Below are positions 1 through 7,087 of a DNA stretch of 10,478 bases, piece by piece (the stretch's first letter is position 1; each line of letters begins with the position of its first letter). Both the position numbers and the translations under genes were made by a program. Location: positions 1-10,478 of the forward strand of contig JALZVD010000263.1 in assembly GCA_023300205.1 (NCBI GenBank), read 5' to 3'. Below the pieces are notes generated by a model. That model was not told where the DNA came from. It was given only the letters and a program-made list of their open reading frames with translations, and ran no database searches. The DNA is from Akkermansiaceae bacterium. Lineage in GTDB: Bacteria; Verrucomicrobiota; Verrucomicrobiia; Verrucomicrobiales; Akkermansiaceae.

Positions 1-735
<735 letters not shown>

Positions 736-751
736 GAAAATACTGATATCA

Positions 752-785
752 AGTCTCATCAAGAACATCTTGGTGAGGCTTTTTT
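752..785 (+). terminator. Intrinsic terminator of icd
   Basis: A 12-bp stem (752-763 with 769-780, two G-U pairs) with loop AACAT is followed by a run of six T. It begins 17 bases after the icd stop codon. Confidence 0.9.
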
Positions 786-827
786 CAACACATCATCTAT
801 GCCCTCTTAAATACACCTTCCAAACAC

Positions 828-859
828 AAAAAAGCTCCCTCAGAATGATCTGAGGAAGC
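828..859 (-). terminator. Intrinsic terminator of the ompH-like gene
   Basis: Read on the minus strand, an 11-bp stem (849-859 with 834-844, one G-U pair) with a 4-base loop is followed by six T (828-833). It lies 25 bases beyond the stop of the chaperone gene. With the plus-strand terminator at 752-785 it separates two convergent genes. Confidence 0.9.
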
Positions 860-884
860 CTTATTAAAGGTGTTACTAAAAGAA

Positions 885-1478
885 TTACTCTCCTTTAGGA
901 GCTGCTGCCTTATTGAGAGTCTCAAGAAGTGAACCTGTAATATCATACTGGTCCTTTGAGAAAATAAGGAAGTGAGTCTGTGTAGTGCCACGTGCTGACT
1001 TATCGAAGATCATGTCCACATCGTTGTCACGTGCATATGCTTCAACCTTATCTTGAATCTGAGCAAGAATCTTTCTCATCTCAGTAACAATGTTCTCGTT
1101 GATCGCCTTGTTACGGCGGTTGAGCCACTCACGGCGATTATTCTCAAGAGCGTTACCCTTGTTAGCTTGGAGTGTACGATCACGCACGTGTTGCTCTTTC
1201 AGCTTCGGAGCGATAGAACCATCATCAATTAACTTACTAAGATCTTCAATTTTCTTAGCTATGTCGCGAATCTCAGCGAGCTTCTCGTTATTCTCTTTAG
1301 CTATCTCAGCTTGGTTCTCTTTTACTTTTCCCTGAGCACCTTTAGTAAGGTGGTACTCATCAAAAAGCTTCTTCATGTCAACAGTCGCGACAGATTTGAC
1401 AGGAGCGGCTAGAGCAGAAGAAGTGAATACTGCAAGGCCTAGAGTTATAAGTAGTGGTTTTAGGAATTTCTTTATCAT
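885..1478 (-). CDS. OmpH/Skp family periplasmic chaperone
   Basis: Predicted periplasmic holdase of the Skp/OmpH family, which binds unfolded outer-membrane proteins on their way to the BAM complex. The 197-residue product has a clear signal peptide: basic MIKKFLK, a hydrophobic stretch, and a likely cut after ALA at residue 24. The mature part opens with VATVDMKKLFDEYHLTKGAQ, the family's first strand and start of helix. A long charged region at about 45-145, rich in K, E, N and R, suits the coiled-coil tentacles. It ends with FDKSARGTTQTHFLIFSKDQYDITGSLLETLNK, the returning strands of the core. The ATG is the only sensible start because the signal peptide begins there; no Shine-Dalgarno is visible. 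In proteobacteria skp sits between bamA and lpxD; here it is alone, with its own terminator. Family assignment is firm, exact client role is inferred. Confidence 0.9.
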   Translation of the reverse strand: MIKKFLKPLLITLGLAVFTSSALAAPVKSVATVDMKKLFDEYHLTKGAQGKVKENQAEIAKENNEKLAEIRDIAKKIEDLSKLIDDGSIAPKLKEQHVRDRTLQANKGNALENNRREWLNRRNKAINENIVTEMRKILAQIQDKVEAYARDNDVDMIFDKSARGTTQTHFLIFSKDQYDITGSLLETLNKAAAPKGE

Positions 1479-1499
1479 AAAAAATATTGTTTAGTTTTG

Positions 1500-1528
1500 T
1501 TTATATTTCCGAAAACAATGTGACACAA
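1500..1528 (-). promoter_or_regulatory. Candidate promoter of the ompH-like gene
   Basis: On the minus strand a -10-like TATAAA (1500-1505) lies 17 bases from a weak -35-like TTGTGT (1523-1528). The start codon is 21 bases beyond the -10. The -10 matches consensus 5/6 and the -35 only 3/6, so this is a suggestion only. Confidence 0.35.
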
Positions 1529-1656
1529 TATTAGCATCAGTCAACGATAGATATGGAAAAATCTAGGAAAATAAACTAGTACATTACTTAAGAAGTATTG
1601 TTTTTTTTCTGGCAGATTATCACTTCTAGGGCATTCTTTTGAAGTAACTCACATTT

Positions 1657-2499
1657 ATGGTGCAACTTCATTCAAACACAGATATTCAAGAATACTGTCA
1701 TCCATCCCCTGCTCCACTCATTCTAGTTCCCACTATGGGTGCACTTCATAAAGGACATTTTGCGCTCATAAATAAAGCCAGAGAAATAGCTGGAACAGAA
1801 GGCAAAGTCATCGTCTCCATCTTTGTAAACCCTATTCAATTTGACCGAGTTCAAGACTTAGAATCATACCCCCAACCTATCGAGAAAGACTTAGAGCACT
1901 GCTCCCGACTCGGAGTAGACTTTGTCTACACCCCAAAAAGCGAAGACTTCTATTACCCTGATCGTTCCATTGAAGTCTCTGAAAATGCTCTCTCATCGTC
2001 ACTCTGTGGCTCTACCAGACCTGGTCACCTCGATGGCGTCTGCACCGTGATCACCAAACTCTTTAACACTCTCCAGCCCTCAGCTGCCATATTTGGTCAA
2101 AAAGACTACCAGCAGCTAGCTATCATTAGACGTCTCGTAAGAGACCTCAGCTATAGAGTAGAAATCATCGCTCACCCCACCATCCGCGAACCATCAGGAC
2201 TCGCCATGTCCTCACGGAATACAGGCCTCAGCCCAGAAGCTCTTAAGCTAGCTCCTGCTATCAATGAAGGTCTACTTAAAGCTCAAGAACTCTACGAAAG
2301 TGGTGAACGCTCAGCAGACCGAATCTTGGCAAAATTTAGACTCCATATCGACAAGTCTGCACCCTCATCCAGAATTGATTACTTAGAATGTGTCTGCGCA
2401 GAAACTCTCCAGGCTCTGAAAGAAGTAGACAAACCAGCTGTCATAGCCACCGCCGTATTCTTTGGCCAAGTTAGACTAATCGATAACATCATCCTGTAA
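1657..2499 (+). CDS. panC: Pantothenate synthetase (pantoate--beta-alanine ligase)
   Basis: ATP-dependent condensation of pantoate with beta-alanine to pantothenate via pantoyl adenylate, the last step of vitamin B5 synthesis towards CoA; cytosolic. The 280-residue length is normal. The nucleotidylyltransferase signature PTMGALHKGH is at 25-34 (HIGH-type motif), SIFVNPIQF at 54-62, the substrate-binding block LCGSTRPGHLDGVCTV at 116-131, FGQKDYQQL at 146-154, and the KMSKS-like loop REPSGLAMSSRN at 177-188. In that loop the usual D before GLA (as in REKDGLALSSRN of E. coli) is S. The C-terminal ATAVFFGQVRLIDNI is also typical. The ATG at 1657 gives the expected distance to the first motif; no ribosome-binding site is visible. 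It is followed 35 bases later by nadB in the same direction, probably on one transcript. panB and panD are not in the window. Confidence 0.97.
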   Translation: MVQLHSNTDIQEYCHPSPAPLILVPTMGALHKGHFALINKAREIAGTEGKVIVSIFVNPIQFDRVQDLESYPQPIEKDLEHCSRLGVDFVYTPKSEDFYYPDRSIEVSENALSSSLCGSTRPGHLDGVCTVITKLFNTLQPSAAIFGQKDYQQLAIIRRLVRDLSYRVEIIAHPTIREPSGLAMSSRNTGLSPEALKLAPAINEGLLKAQELYESGERSADRILAKFRLHIDKSAPSSRIDYLECVCAETLQALKEVDKPAVIATAVFFGQVRLIDNIIL

Positions 2500-2534
2500 A
2501 TACTCCCTCTCTCTCAAATTCAACACACCACTCT

Positions 2535-4151
2535 ATGCAATCAGATTTCCTAGTCATCGGTTCCGGCATCGCTGGTCTATCCTTTGCAATCCATGCTTCC
2601 AAATATGGATCCGTTACAGTTATCACCAAAGGTAAAGCCATAGAATCTAACACCGCCTGGGCACAAGGTGGGATCTCTGCTGTTTTAGATAAAGCCAAGC
2701 GTGAAATGGGTGATGATATAGAATCTCATATAGCAGACACTCTCGGTGCAGGTGCTGGACTATGTAAAGAAAACGCAGTCAAAGCCATCATCGAACAAGG
2801 AAATGAAACCATCGAAGACCTCGTAAATGCCGGAGTCCAGTTTGATAAAAACAAAGACGCCTCCTATTCACTTGGTAAAGAAGGCGGCCATAGCCAGCGC
2901 CGCATACTACACTGTAAGGACACCACAGGATTTGAAATTGCCACCGCTCTCATCGAAACTGCTCGTAAAATAGAGAACATCACCATCTTAGAAGAACACT
3001 TCGCTGTCGACCTCATTACCACCGCTAAACTAGGGATCGCAACTGAAGATAAAATCGTCGGAGCTTATGTACTTGATGAAACATCAGGACAAGTGAAGAT
3101 TTTCCGCTCGGATAAAGTCCTCTTAGCTACTGGGGGCTGTGGAAAAGTCTACCTCTACACCACAAATCCTGACAGCTCAACTGGTGATGGTTTAGCGATG
3201 GCATGGAGAGCGGGAGCCACCATTTCAAACATGGAATTCGTCCAGTTCCACCCTACATGCTTCTATAATCCATCTGCACAAGGCGCAGAAGCCAGATCAT
3301 TTCTTGTATCAGAAGCTGTTCGCGGAGAAGGCGGTATTCTAATTAACGCGAAAGGTGAAGAATTCACCAAACAACATGATCCCCGTGGTTCACTCGCTCC
3401 TCGTGACATCGTAGCTCGTGCTATCGATCACGAGATTAAGAAAACAGGAGCTTCTTGCGTTTACCTCGATGTCACTCACAAGCCAAAAGGCTTCATGAAA
3501 GAACGCTTCCCTAACATCTACGAAACCTTGCTGAAATTCGGCCATGACTGTGAAAAATCACCTATCCCTGTAGTCCCCGCAGCACACTACCAATGTGGAG
3601 GAGTAGCTACAGACATCGATGCTCGCACCACCATTCGCGGATTATATGCCATCGGTGAAGTAGCATGCACAGGCTTACACGGAGCCAATCGACTCGCTTC
3701 TAACTCACTACTAGAAGGAAATGTCATGGCGAGAAGAGCGCTTGATAACATTATAAAAACACTCCCGCATAAACAGAAAAATCCCATCCCCATTAACATC
3801 CCCGCCTGGGAAGCTGGTCACGCGGCACCCCCAGATGAACAAGTACTCATCTCCCATAACTGGGATGAAATACGCCGACTAATGTGGGACTATGTATCCA
3901 TTGTCAGAACCGATAACCGCCTCCAGCGAGCTGCAAGAAGACTACGAAACCTCAGGAAAGAAGTAAGAGAATTTTACTGGGGACACACCATCACCTCAGA
4001 CATCTTGGAACTCAGAAACCTCGTAGCAACAGGAATGCTAATCGTAGATTGTGCTACACGTAGAAAAGAATCCAGAGGCATTCACTACACTCTAGACTAT
4101 CCTGAAAAAAATGAACTCTTTCTCAGTGATACAGAAGTCAGAAGATTCTAA
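2535..4151 (+). CDS. nadB: L-aspartate oxidase
   Basis: FAD enzyme that oxidises L-aspartate to iminoaspartate, the first step of de novo NAD synthesis, which NadA then uses; cytosolic. The 538-residue length is typical. The FAD-binding dinucleotide motif VIGSGIAGLSFA is at 7-18, NTAWAQGGISAV at 39-50, EGGHSQRRILH at 116-126. HPTCFY (H239), DPRGSLAPRDIVARAID (R290), HYQCGGVATD (H351) and GLHGANRLASNSLLEG (R386) carry the histidines and arginines that shape the active site in E. coli NadB (H244, R290, H351, R386). The presence of the NadB-type EGGHS and capping region separates it from succinate dehydrogenase flavoproteins. The upstream 35-base gap after panC is pyrimidine-rich and has no Shine-Dalgarno. 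The TAA stop overlaps the TAG stop of the opposing ispE. nadA and nadC are not in this window. Confidence 0.97.
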   Translation: MQSDFLVIGSGIAGLSFAIHASKYGSVTVITKGKAIESNTAWAQGGISAVLDKAKREMGDDIESHIADTLGAGAGLCKENAVKAIIEQGNETIEDLVNAGVQFDKNKDASYSLGKEGGHSQRRILHCKDTTGFEIATALIETARKIENITILEEHFAVDLITTAKLGIATEDKIVGAYVLDETSGQVKIFRSDKVLLATGGCGKVYLYTTNPDSSTGDGLAMAWRAGATISNMEFVQFHPTCFYNPSAQGAEARSFLVSEAVRGEGGILINAKGEEFTKQHDPRGSLAPRDIVARAIDHEIKKTGASCVYLDVTHKPKGFMKERFPNIYETLLKFGHDCEKSPIPVVPAAHYQCGGVATDIDARTTIRGLYAIGEVACTGLHGANRLASNSLLEGNVMARRALDNIIKTLPHKQKNPIPINIPAWEAGHAAPPDEQVLISHNWDEIRRLMWDYVSIVRTDNRLQRAARRLRNLRKEVREFYWGHTITSDILELRNLVATGMLIVDCATRRKESRGIHYTLDYPEKNELFLSDTEVRRF

Positions 4152-4984
4152 CCGAGCTTCACAACAGCACCCCATAATTTCGGATCCAGCACTTGCCTAG
4201 CCTTCGCTAGCAAACTCGCAGCGCTATCTTTATCAACTACAGCCATCATCGTAGAGCCAGATCCACTCATCATCGCACCCGCTACCTCTGGCTGAGCGAG
4301 TAGCCACATCTTCATTTCAGCAAGAAACCTGTATTTCATAAACACAGGCTTCTCCAAATCATTCAGCAGATCACCCCAAACAAATTTCTGAACTGAATAA
4401 TCCACGCCCGGTAACTCACTCGCTCCCAGCCAAGCCTTGTAAGCTTCCGGAGTACTTACACCAAAACTTGGCTTAATAAGAAGCATCGTAACATCATGCC
4501 CCCACTCAACCACATCTACTATCTCCCCGCGTCCGCTACAGTCACAAACCTTACCATAAACAAAAAACGGCACATCAGAACCTATCTCTCCTAGTAATTC
4601 GGCCATTCTAAAATCACTCAAGCCTGTATTCTCTAGCTTATTTAACCCTCGCATAACAGCAGCGGCATCTCCGCTCCCTCCTCCTAATCCTGCACCATGA
4701 GGAACACGCTTAATAAGCTTGATCCTCCACTTACATTGAATACCTGTTTCTCTCTCAAATAAACGAACAGCCATACTCACCAGATTCGTCTCATCCAGCG
4801 GAACCCCCTCAGTATCACACTCTAATTGATAATCATCTCCTTGAGAAAACTCTAACTCATCAGCCAAACTAATCGGCGCCATTCGAGTAACCAAAGAATG
4901 AAAGCCGTCATCACGCTTCCCCATGACCTTAAGTGACAAATTCACCTTAGCTTTCGCTATTTCTCTATGGATAACCTCACTCAT
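4148..4984 (-). CDS. ispE: 4-(cytidine 5'-diphospho)-2-C-methyl-D-erythritol kinase
   Basis: GHMP kinase that phosphorylates the 2-hydroxyl of CDP-methylerythritol in the non-mevalonate (MEP) route to isoprenoid precursors; cytosolic. The 278-residue product has the N-terminal AKVNLSLKVMGKRDDGFH (12-29, catalytic-site lysine K13), the GHMP glycine loop PHGAGLGGGSGDAAAV (95-110), GSDVPFF with the catalytic aspartate D137, and the C-terminal MSGSGST (239-245). The loop has GGGSGDAA where most homologues have GGGSSDAA. The ATG lies inside the end of the upstream pgeF-like gene (ATGAGTGA, 8-base overlap), with AGGA 4 bases before it, so translational coupling is likely. At the far end it overlaps nadB, which comes from the opposite side, by 4 bases, and there is no terminator between them. 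Confidence 0.96.
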   Translation of the reverse strand: MSEVIHREIAKAKVNLSLKVMGKRDDGFHSLVTRMAPISLADELEFSQGDDYQLECDTEGVPLDETNLVSMAVRLFERETGIQCKWRIKLIKRVPHGAGLGGGSGDAAAVMRGLNKLENTGLSDFRMAELLGEIGSDVPFFVYGKVCDCSGRGEIVDVVEWGHDVTMLLIKPSFGVSTPEAYKAWLGASELPGVDYSVQKFVWGDLLNDLEKPVFMKYRFLAEMKMWLLAQPEVAGAMMSGSGSTMMAVVDKDSAASLLAKARQVLDPKLWGAVVKLG

Positions 4985-5636
4985 ACTTTCCTAATAAGGC
5001 TAGCATCCTCCCTGTTGCCCCCTTCTCCATACGGTAACTATAGTAGATTTCTGTATCTTCACTAGTACATATACCACAATCATTAAAATGCTCGTCCTTA
5101 ACTCCCGCCTCTCTAGCCTGACTTCTTATTTCGGAAGCAAAATCCACTTCATAAGCAGGCGGACGGATGCATGGAGCTAACACCACGCTCACATCTTCCG
5201 GCTTCGTACCGAACTCCGTTCCCATCATCTTTAGCGCCTTTCCCAAAATACCCAACTCGGTTCCCTTCTTTCCTGAATGCAACAGACCTATCGCCCCTGT
5301 TTCTTTATCCGCTATATAAACAGCACCGCAATCTGCCACATAGATCCCAAGCATCACCCCTAAGTCATTCGTGATCAAACCATCCACTCCATCCACGATA
5401 AATGCCTCATCACCCTTATCCACCCTCTTTATCTCAGCCCCATGAACCTGCTCAGCCCTCCAACACCCATCCCATCCAAAGCCCATCTCCTCGACAGCTT
5501 GCCTATGAAATGGCTCCAAGCGCTCAACCGTCGCAAACCTATCAGTATCCACCTCCACTCCTGCTACTCTAGTCAAAAATCTAGCCTTAACACCAGGCAC
5601 CCTATTTATCGTCCCTAAAAAGTCTCCCATATCCAC
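4977..5636 (-). CDS. PgeF/YfiH family protein (multi-copper 'laccase-domain' fold), divergent
   Basis: Member of the YfiH/PgeF/LACC1 family. Relatives are reported as purine nucleoside phosphorylase/adenosine deaminase-type enzymes, and E. coli YfiH as a peptidoglycan editing factor; the role here is not predictable. The metal-site residues are kept: H65 in AEQVHG, C103 in VADC, H120 in GLLHSG. DGVDGLIT (82-89), APCIRPPAYEVDF (154-166) and SYRMEKGATGRMLALL (200-215) match the family. Oddities: HAGWRG is replaced by HSGKKG, DCxP by DCGA, and the N-terminal GGVS...SLNLG...GD segment is largely absent, so the protein is short (219 against about 240-250). An in-frame TGA four codons upstream limits the start to GTG 5636 (chosen; weak GTGAG 8 bases ahead) or ATG 5630. 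It is the first gene of a pair with ispE. Confidence 0.85.
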   Translation of the reverse strand: MDMGDFLGTINRVPGVKARFLTRVAGVEVDTDRFATVERLEPFHRQAVEEMGFGWDGCWRAEQVHGAEIKRVDKGDEAFIVDGVDGLITNDLGVMLGIYVADCGAVYIADKETGAIGLLHSGKKGTELGILGKALKMMGTEFGTKPEDVSVVLAPCIRPPAYEVDFASEIRSQAREAGVKDEHFNDCGICTSEDTEIYYSYRMEKGATGRMLALLGKYE

Positions 5637-5666
5637 TAATAAAACTCACAATCATAATTCTTCAAT

Positions 5667-5695
5667 AAAAAAAGGTGCGCCTCGTAAGGCGCACC
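5667..5695 (-). terminator. Intrinsic terminator of marR
   Basis: On the minus strand a perfect GC-rich 8-bp stem (5688-5695 with 5674-5681), 6-base loop and seven T (5667-5673). It sits between marR and the pgeF-like gene, so the latter needs its own promoter in the 30 bases that remain, or read-through. A TATGAT at 5651-5656 is a possible -10, but its -35 would fall in the hairpin. Confidence 0.92.
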
Positions 5696-5742
5696 CTGTA
5701 TGAATTCTCATTCATGGGGAATAGTAACAATAGAATATGTTT

Positions 5743-6189
5743 CTAAAGATTACGATTCAGTGCTGTTCTTGCGTGATTCACTGTATCAGTCTCTTCTTCA
5801 TCCATTTCTGACATCACATCGGCTAGATTAATGGCGATTTCGCCACGCATCTTAGACACTAAGTCTACTCCGTGTGATGTAATGCGAACCATGATCTTGC
5901 GGCGATCTTCAGCTGCGTGAACTCGCTCGACATAGTTAAGCTTCTCAAGTCTATCCACTAGGCCGGTTGCAGCCGCTGTAGAATGACCCATCTTCTTAGC
6001 TATGTCAGACATGGTTAGGTACTCCTCACTTGATAAATAAGTAAGAAGGAAGAACTGAGGAAATGAAACATTTCCCTTATTCAGCTCTGACGCAAGGTTG
6101 AGGATACAAGAACGTTGAGTAAACAGAACAAAATCTGCTAATCTTTCTGCTTCCGAACTTGATCCACCTTGTTGTATTGTTGTTTTCAT
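5743..6189 (-). CDS. MarR-family transcriptional regulator
   Basis: Winged-helix DNA-binding protein of the MarR family, which usually dimerises and represses until a small ligand or oxidant releases it. From the ATG at 6189 the product is 148 residues, the family's normal length. The DNA-binding part is at about 44-110: TMSDIAKKMGHSTAAATGLVDRLEKLNYVERV forms the helix-turn-helix and recognition helix, and DRRKIMVRIT (95-104) the wing. N- and C-terminal helices fit the dimer domain. An upstream TTG at 6249 would add 20 residues but falls in the likely promoter, so I prefer the ATG; it has no Shine-Dalgarno. Two cysteines or a known redox motif are not evident (one Cys, C28). Neighbours do not reveal a target; autoregulation is suggested by an inverted repeat over its own promoter. 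Confidence 0.9.
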   Translation of the reverse strand: MKTTIQQGGSSSEAERLADFVLFTQRSCILNLASELNKGNVSFPQFFLLTYLSSEEYLTMSDIAKKMGHSTAAATGLVDRLEKLNYVERVHAAEDRRKIMVRITSHGVDLVSKMRGEIAINLADVMSEMDEEETDTVNHARTALNRNL

Positions 6190-6247
6190 ATTGCTAGTTA
6201 AGATATTTTTATTACATAGAGAATCTAAGTAATTCCTTATCTGTGCC

Positions 6248-6280
6248 AAAACTATACTTTAAAATAATAGTTTTCGGCAA
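6248..6280 (-). promoter_or_regulatory. marR promoter with overlapping inverted repeat (candidate MarR operator)
   Basis: Minus-strand TTGCCG (6275-6280), 18-base spacer, TATAGT (6251-6256; 5/6 match). A perfect 8-bp inverted repeat, AAAACTAT (6248-6255) and ATAGTTTT (6267-6274), covers most of the -10 and the part of the spacer next to the -35. A protein bound there would block RNA polymerase. Distance from the -10 to the chosen ATG is about 60 bases. Confidence 0.5.
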
Positions 6281-6284
6281 GCTT

Positions 6285-6315
6285 AATTTTAAAAATATTT
6301 AATTTTTTTAAAATT
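6285..6315. repeat. A+T-only inverted repeat upstream of the marR promoter
   Basis: AATTTTAAAAA (6285-6295) is the exact inverse of TTTTTAAAATT (6305-6315), with a 9-base A/T loop. It lies just upstream of the marR -35 in a strongly A+T-rich stretch (about 6283-6380). It may act as an UP element or curved segment; as pure A/T it may also be chance. Confidence 0.45.
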
Positions 6316-6400
6316 TAAACCTATTTTTTACTAAAAACCAATGACTTATATGCATAAAAAAATAGTAATGTTTTATAATTATCTTGGTAATAAAGGTCTA

Positions 6401-6775
6401 TTAATTGTCAAAATCTTCGTTTTTATCAAAAATTCTTAAATAAACAGCATCCCCAATTGTCAACTTACCCGATATAATATCCGCTGCCAAAAACTGTCCC
6501 AGCTTCTCACCTGTCACCTTAATACTAGCAGCCTTATTTACGTCTCCTGCAATTGAATCCAGTGTATACAAAATAGAATCATCAGGAATAACCAACCTAC
6601 CATACCTCTGAATAAGCACATACTCAGCAGCTTCATTCACAGATGCTACCCTCGCCACCATTTTATCAAGCCGGACCTCCTCTACCTTTTCTTCTTCCAC
6701 AGGCTCATTACTCGCGCAGGAACTAACTAGACAGATACCTGATGAAATCACTAAAGCTACGAAACGGTTCTTCAT
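6401..6775 (-). CDS. Small predicted lipoprotein, function unknown
   Basis: Not assignable to a named family. From the ATG at 6775 it has 124 residues: a basic start (MKNR), a hydrophobic stretch, and a lipobox VSSC with the acylated cysteine at residue 20, so a membrane-anchored lipoprotein. It is followed by an acidic linker (EPVEEEKVEEV). The rest, about 36-116, looks like a compact beta domain: VARVASVNEAAEYVLI near the start and FLAADIISGKLTIGDAVYL near the end. This recalls small domains seen in other PVC-group proteins, with a hydrophobic VLI strand and a closing ADI..G....GD.V segment; that likeness is from memory and weak. An ATG at 6799 in frame would add MLRFMIPL but lies only 5 bases from a -10-like element, and the later start gives a standard signal peptide. 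It stands alone between marR and tRNA-Ser; no clear terminator follows it. Confidence 0.75.
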   Translation of the reverse strand: MKNRFVALVISSGICLVSSCASNEPVEEEKVEEVRLDKMVARVASVNEAAEYVLIQRYGRLVIPDDSILYTLDSIAGDVNKAASIKVTGEKLGQFLAADIISGKLTIGDAVYLRIFDKNEDFDN

Positions 6776-6804
6776 AAGAGGAATCATAAAGCGCAACATC
6801 TAAC

Positions 6805-6834
6805 ATCATAGTAAAAAAATAGATAAATTAACAA
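6805..6834 (-). promoter_or_regulatory. Candidate promoter of the lipoprotein gene
   Basis: Minus-strand TTGTTA (6829-6834), 18-base spacer and TATGAT (6805-6810; 5/6 match). Transcription would begin near 6798, giving a leader of about 23 bases for the ATG at 6775, or almost none for the ATG at 6799. Confidence 0.45.
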
Positions 6835-6900
6835 TCCTAGTATTGACGAAAGGTTCAAGGTATGTTTTCTCTCTTCGCAGTTCGACAGAATTCAACTCAC

Positions 6901-6990
6901 GGGTCAGTGGCTGAGTGGTCGAAAGCGCTCCCCTGCTAAGGGAGTATACCAGTGATGGTATCCAGGGTTCGAATCCCTGCTGACCCGCCA
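6901..6990 (+). tRNA. tRNA-Ser(GCU), reads AGC/AGU
   Basis: Full cloverleaf of a class II tRNA. The acceptor stem GGGTCAG pairs with CTGACCC (6979-6986? region before GCCA), the discriminator is G and CCA is encoded (6988-6990). The anticodon stem CTCCC/GGGAG (6928-6932 with 6940-6944) holds the loop CTGCTAA with anticodon GCT at 6935-6937. A long variable arm with ATACC/GGTAT follows, as in serine tRNAs, then the T arm CAGGG-TTCGAAT-CCCTG. A TTGACG at 6843-6848 could be a -35, but I find no good -10 at the right distance. A strong terminator follows 10 bases after CCA, so it is a single-gene transcript. Confidence 0.97.
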
Positions 6991-7000
6991 TTTAAAATAC

Positions 7001-7027
7001 GCCTCACTTTTTTAGTGAGGCTTTTTT
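7001..7027 (+). terminator. Intrinsic terminator of tRNA-Ser
   Basis: Perfect 8-bp stem GCCTCACT/AGTGAGGC (7001-7008 with 7014-7021), T5 loop, then six T. On the minus strand the same hairpin is followed by GTATTTT, so it might also end the araC-type transcript, less efficiently. Confidence 0.93.
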
Positions 7028-7087
7028 ATCCCATCAGAGATCAAAATGCTACTTGATCACCCCTCGTTTACGAATACAGCGAGCAAA

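Noticed and set aside
1090..1335. Plus-strand open frame opposite the ompH-like gene, and similar frames opposite panC/nadB, the TIM-barrel gene and the Tm-1-like gene
   Set aside because: They lie wholly within well-recognised genes on the other strand and have compositions typical of antisense reading.
1585..1608. Small hairpin TACTT/AAGTA followed by eight T before panC
   Set aside because: A 5-bp A/T-rich stem is too weak to call a terminator or attenuator.
5700..5715. Inverted repeat ATGAAT/ATTCAT between marR and its terminator
   Set aside because: Six A/T-rich base pairs without context; likely chance, the GC-rich hairpin next to it is the real terminator.
6190..6249. N-terminal extension of the MarR protein from a TTG at 6249
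   Set aside because: The extension lies within the likely promoter, adds residues unlike the family, and the ATG at 6189 gives the normal length.
6901..6990. tRNA-Ser as an integration site of a mobile element
   Set aside because: I found no integrase and no repeat of the tRNA 3' end elsewhere in the window.
6806..6991. Minus-strand open frame of 61 codons starting MAGQQGFEPWIP
   Set aside because: It is the antisense of tRNA-Ser; this type of start is a well-known false protein produced by reading serine tRNA genes backwards.
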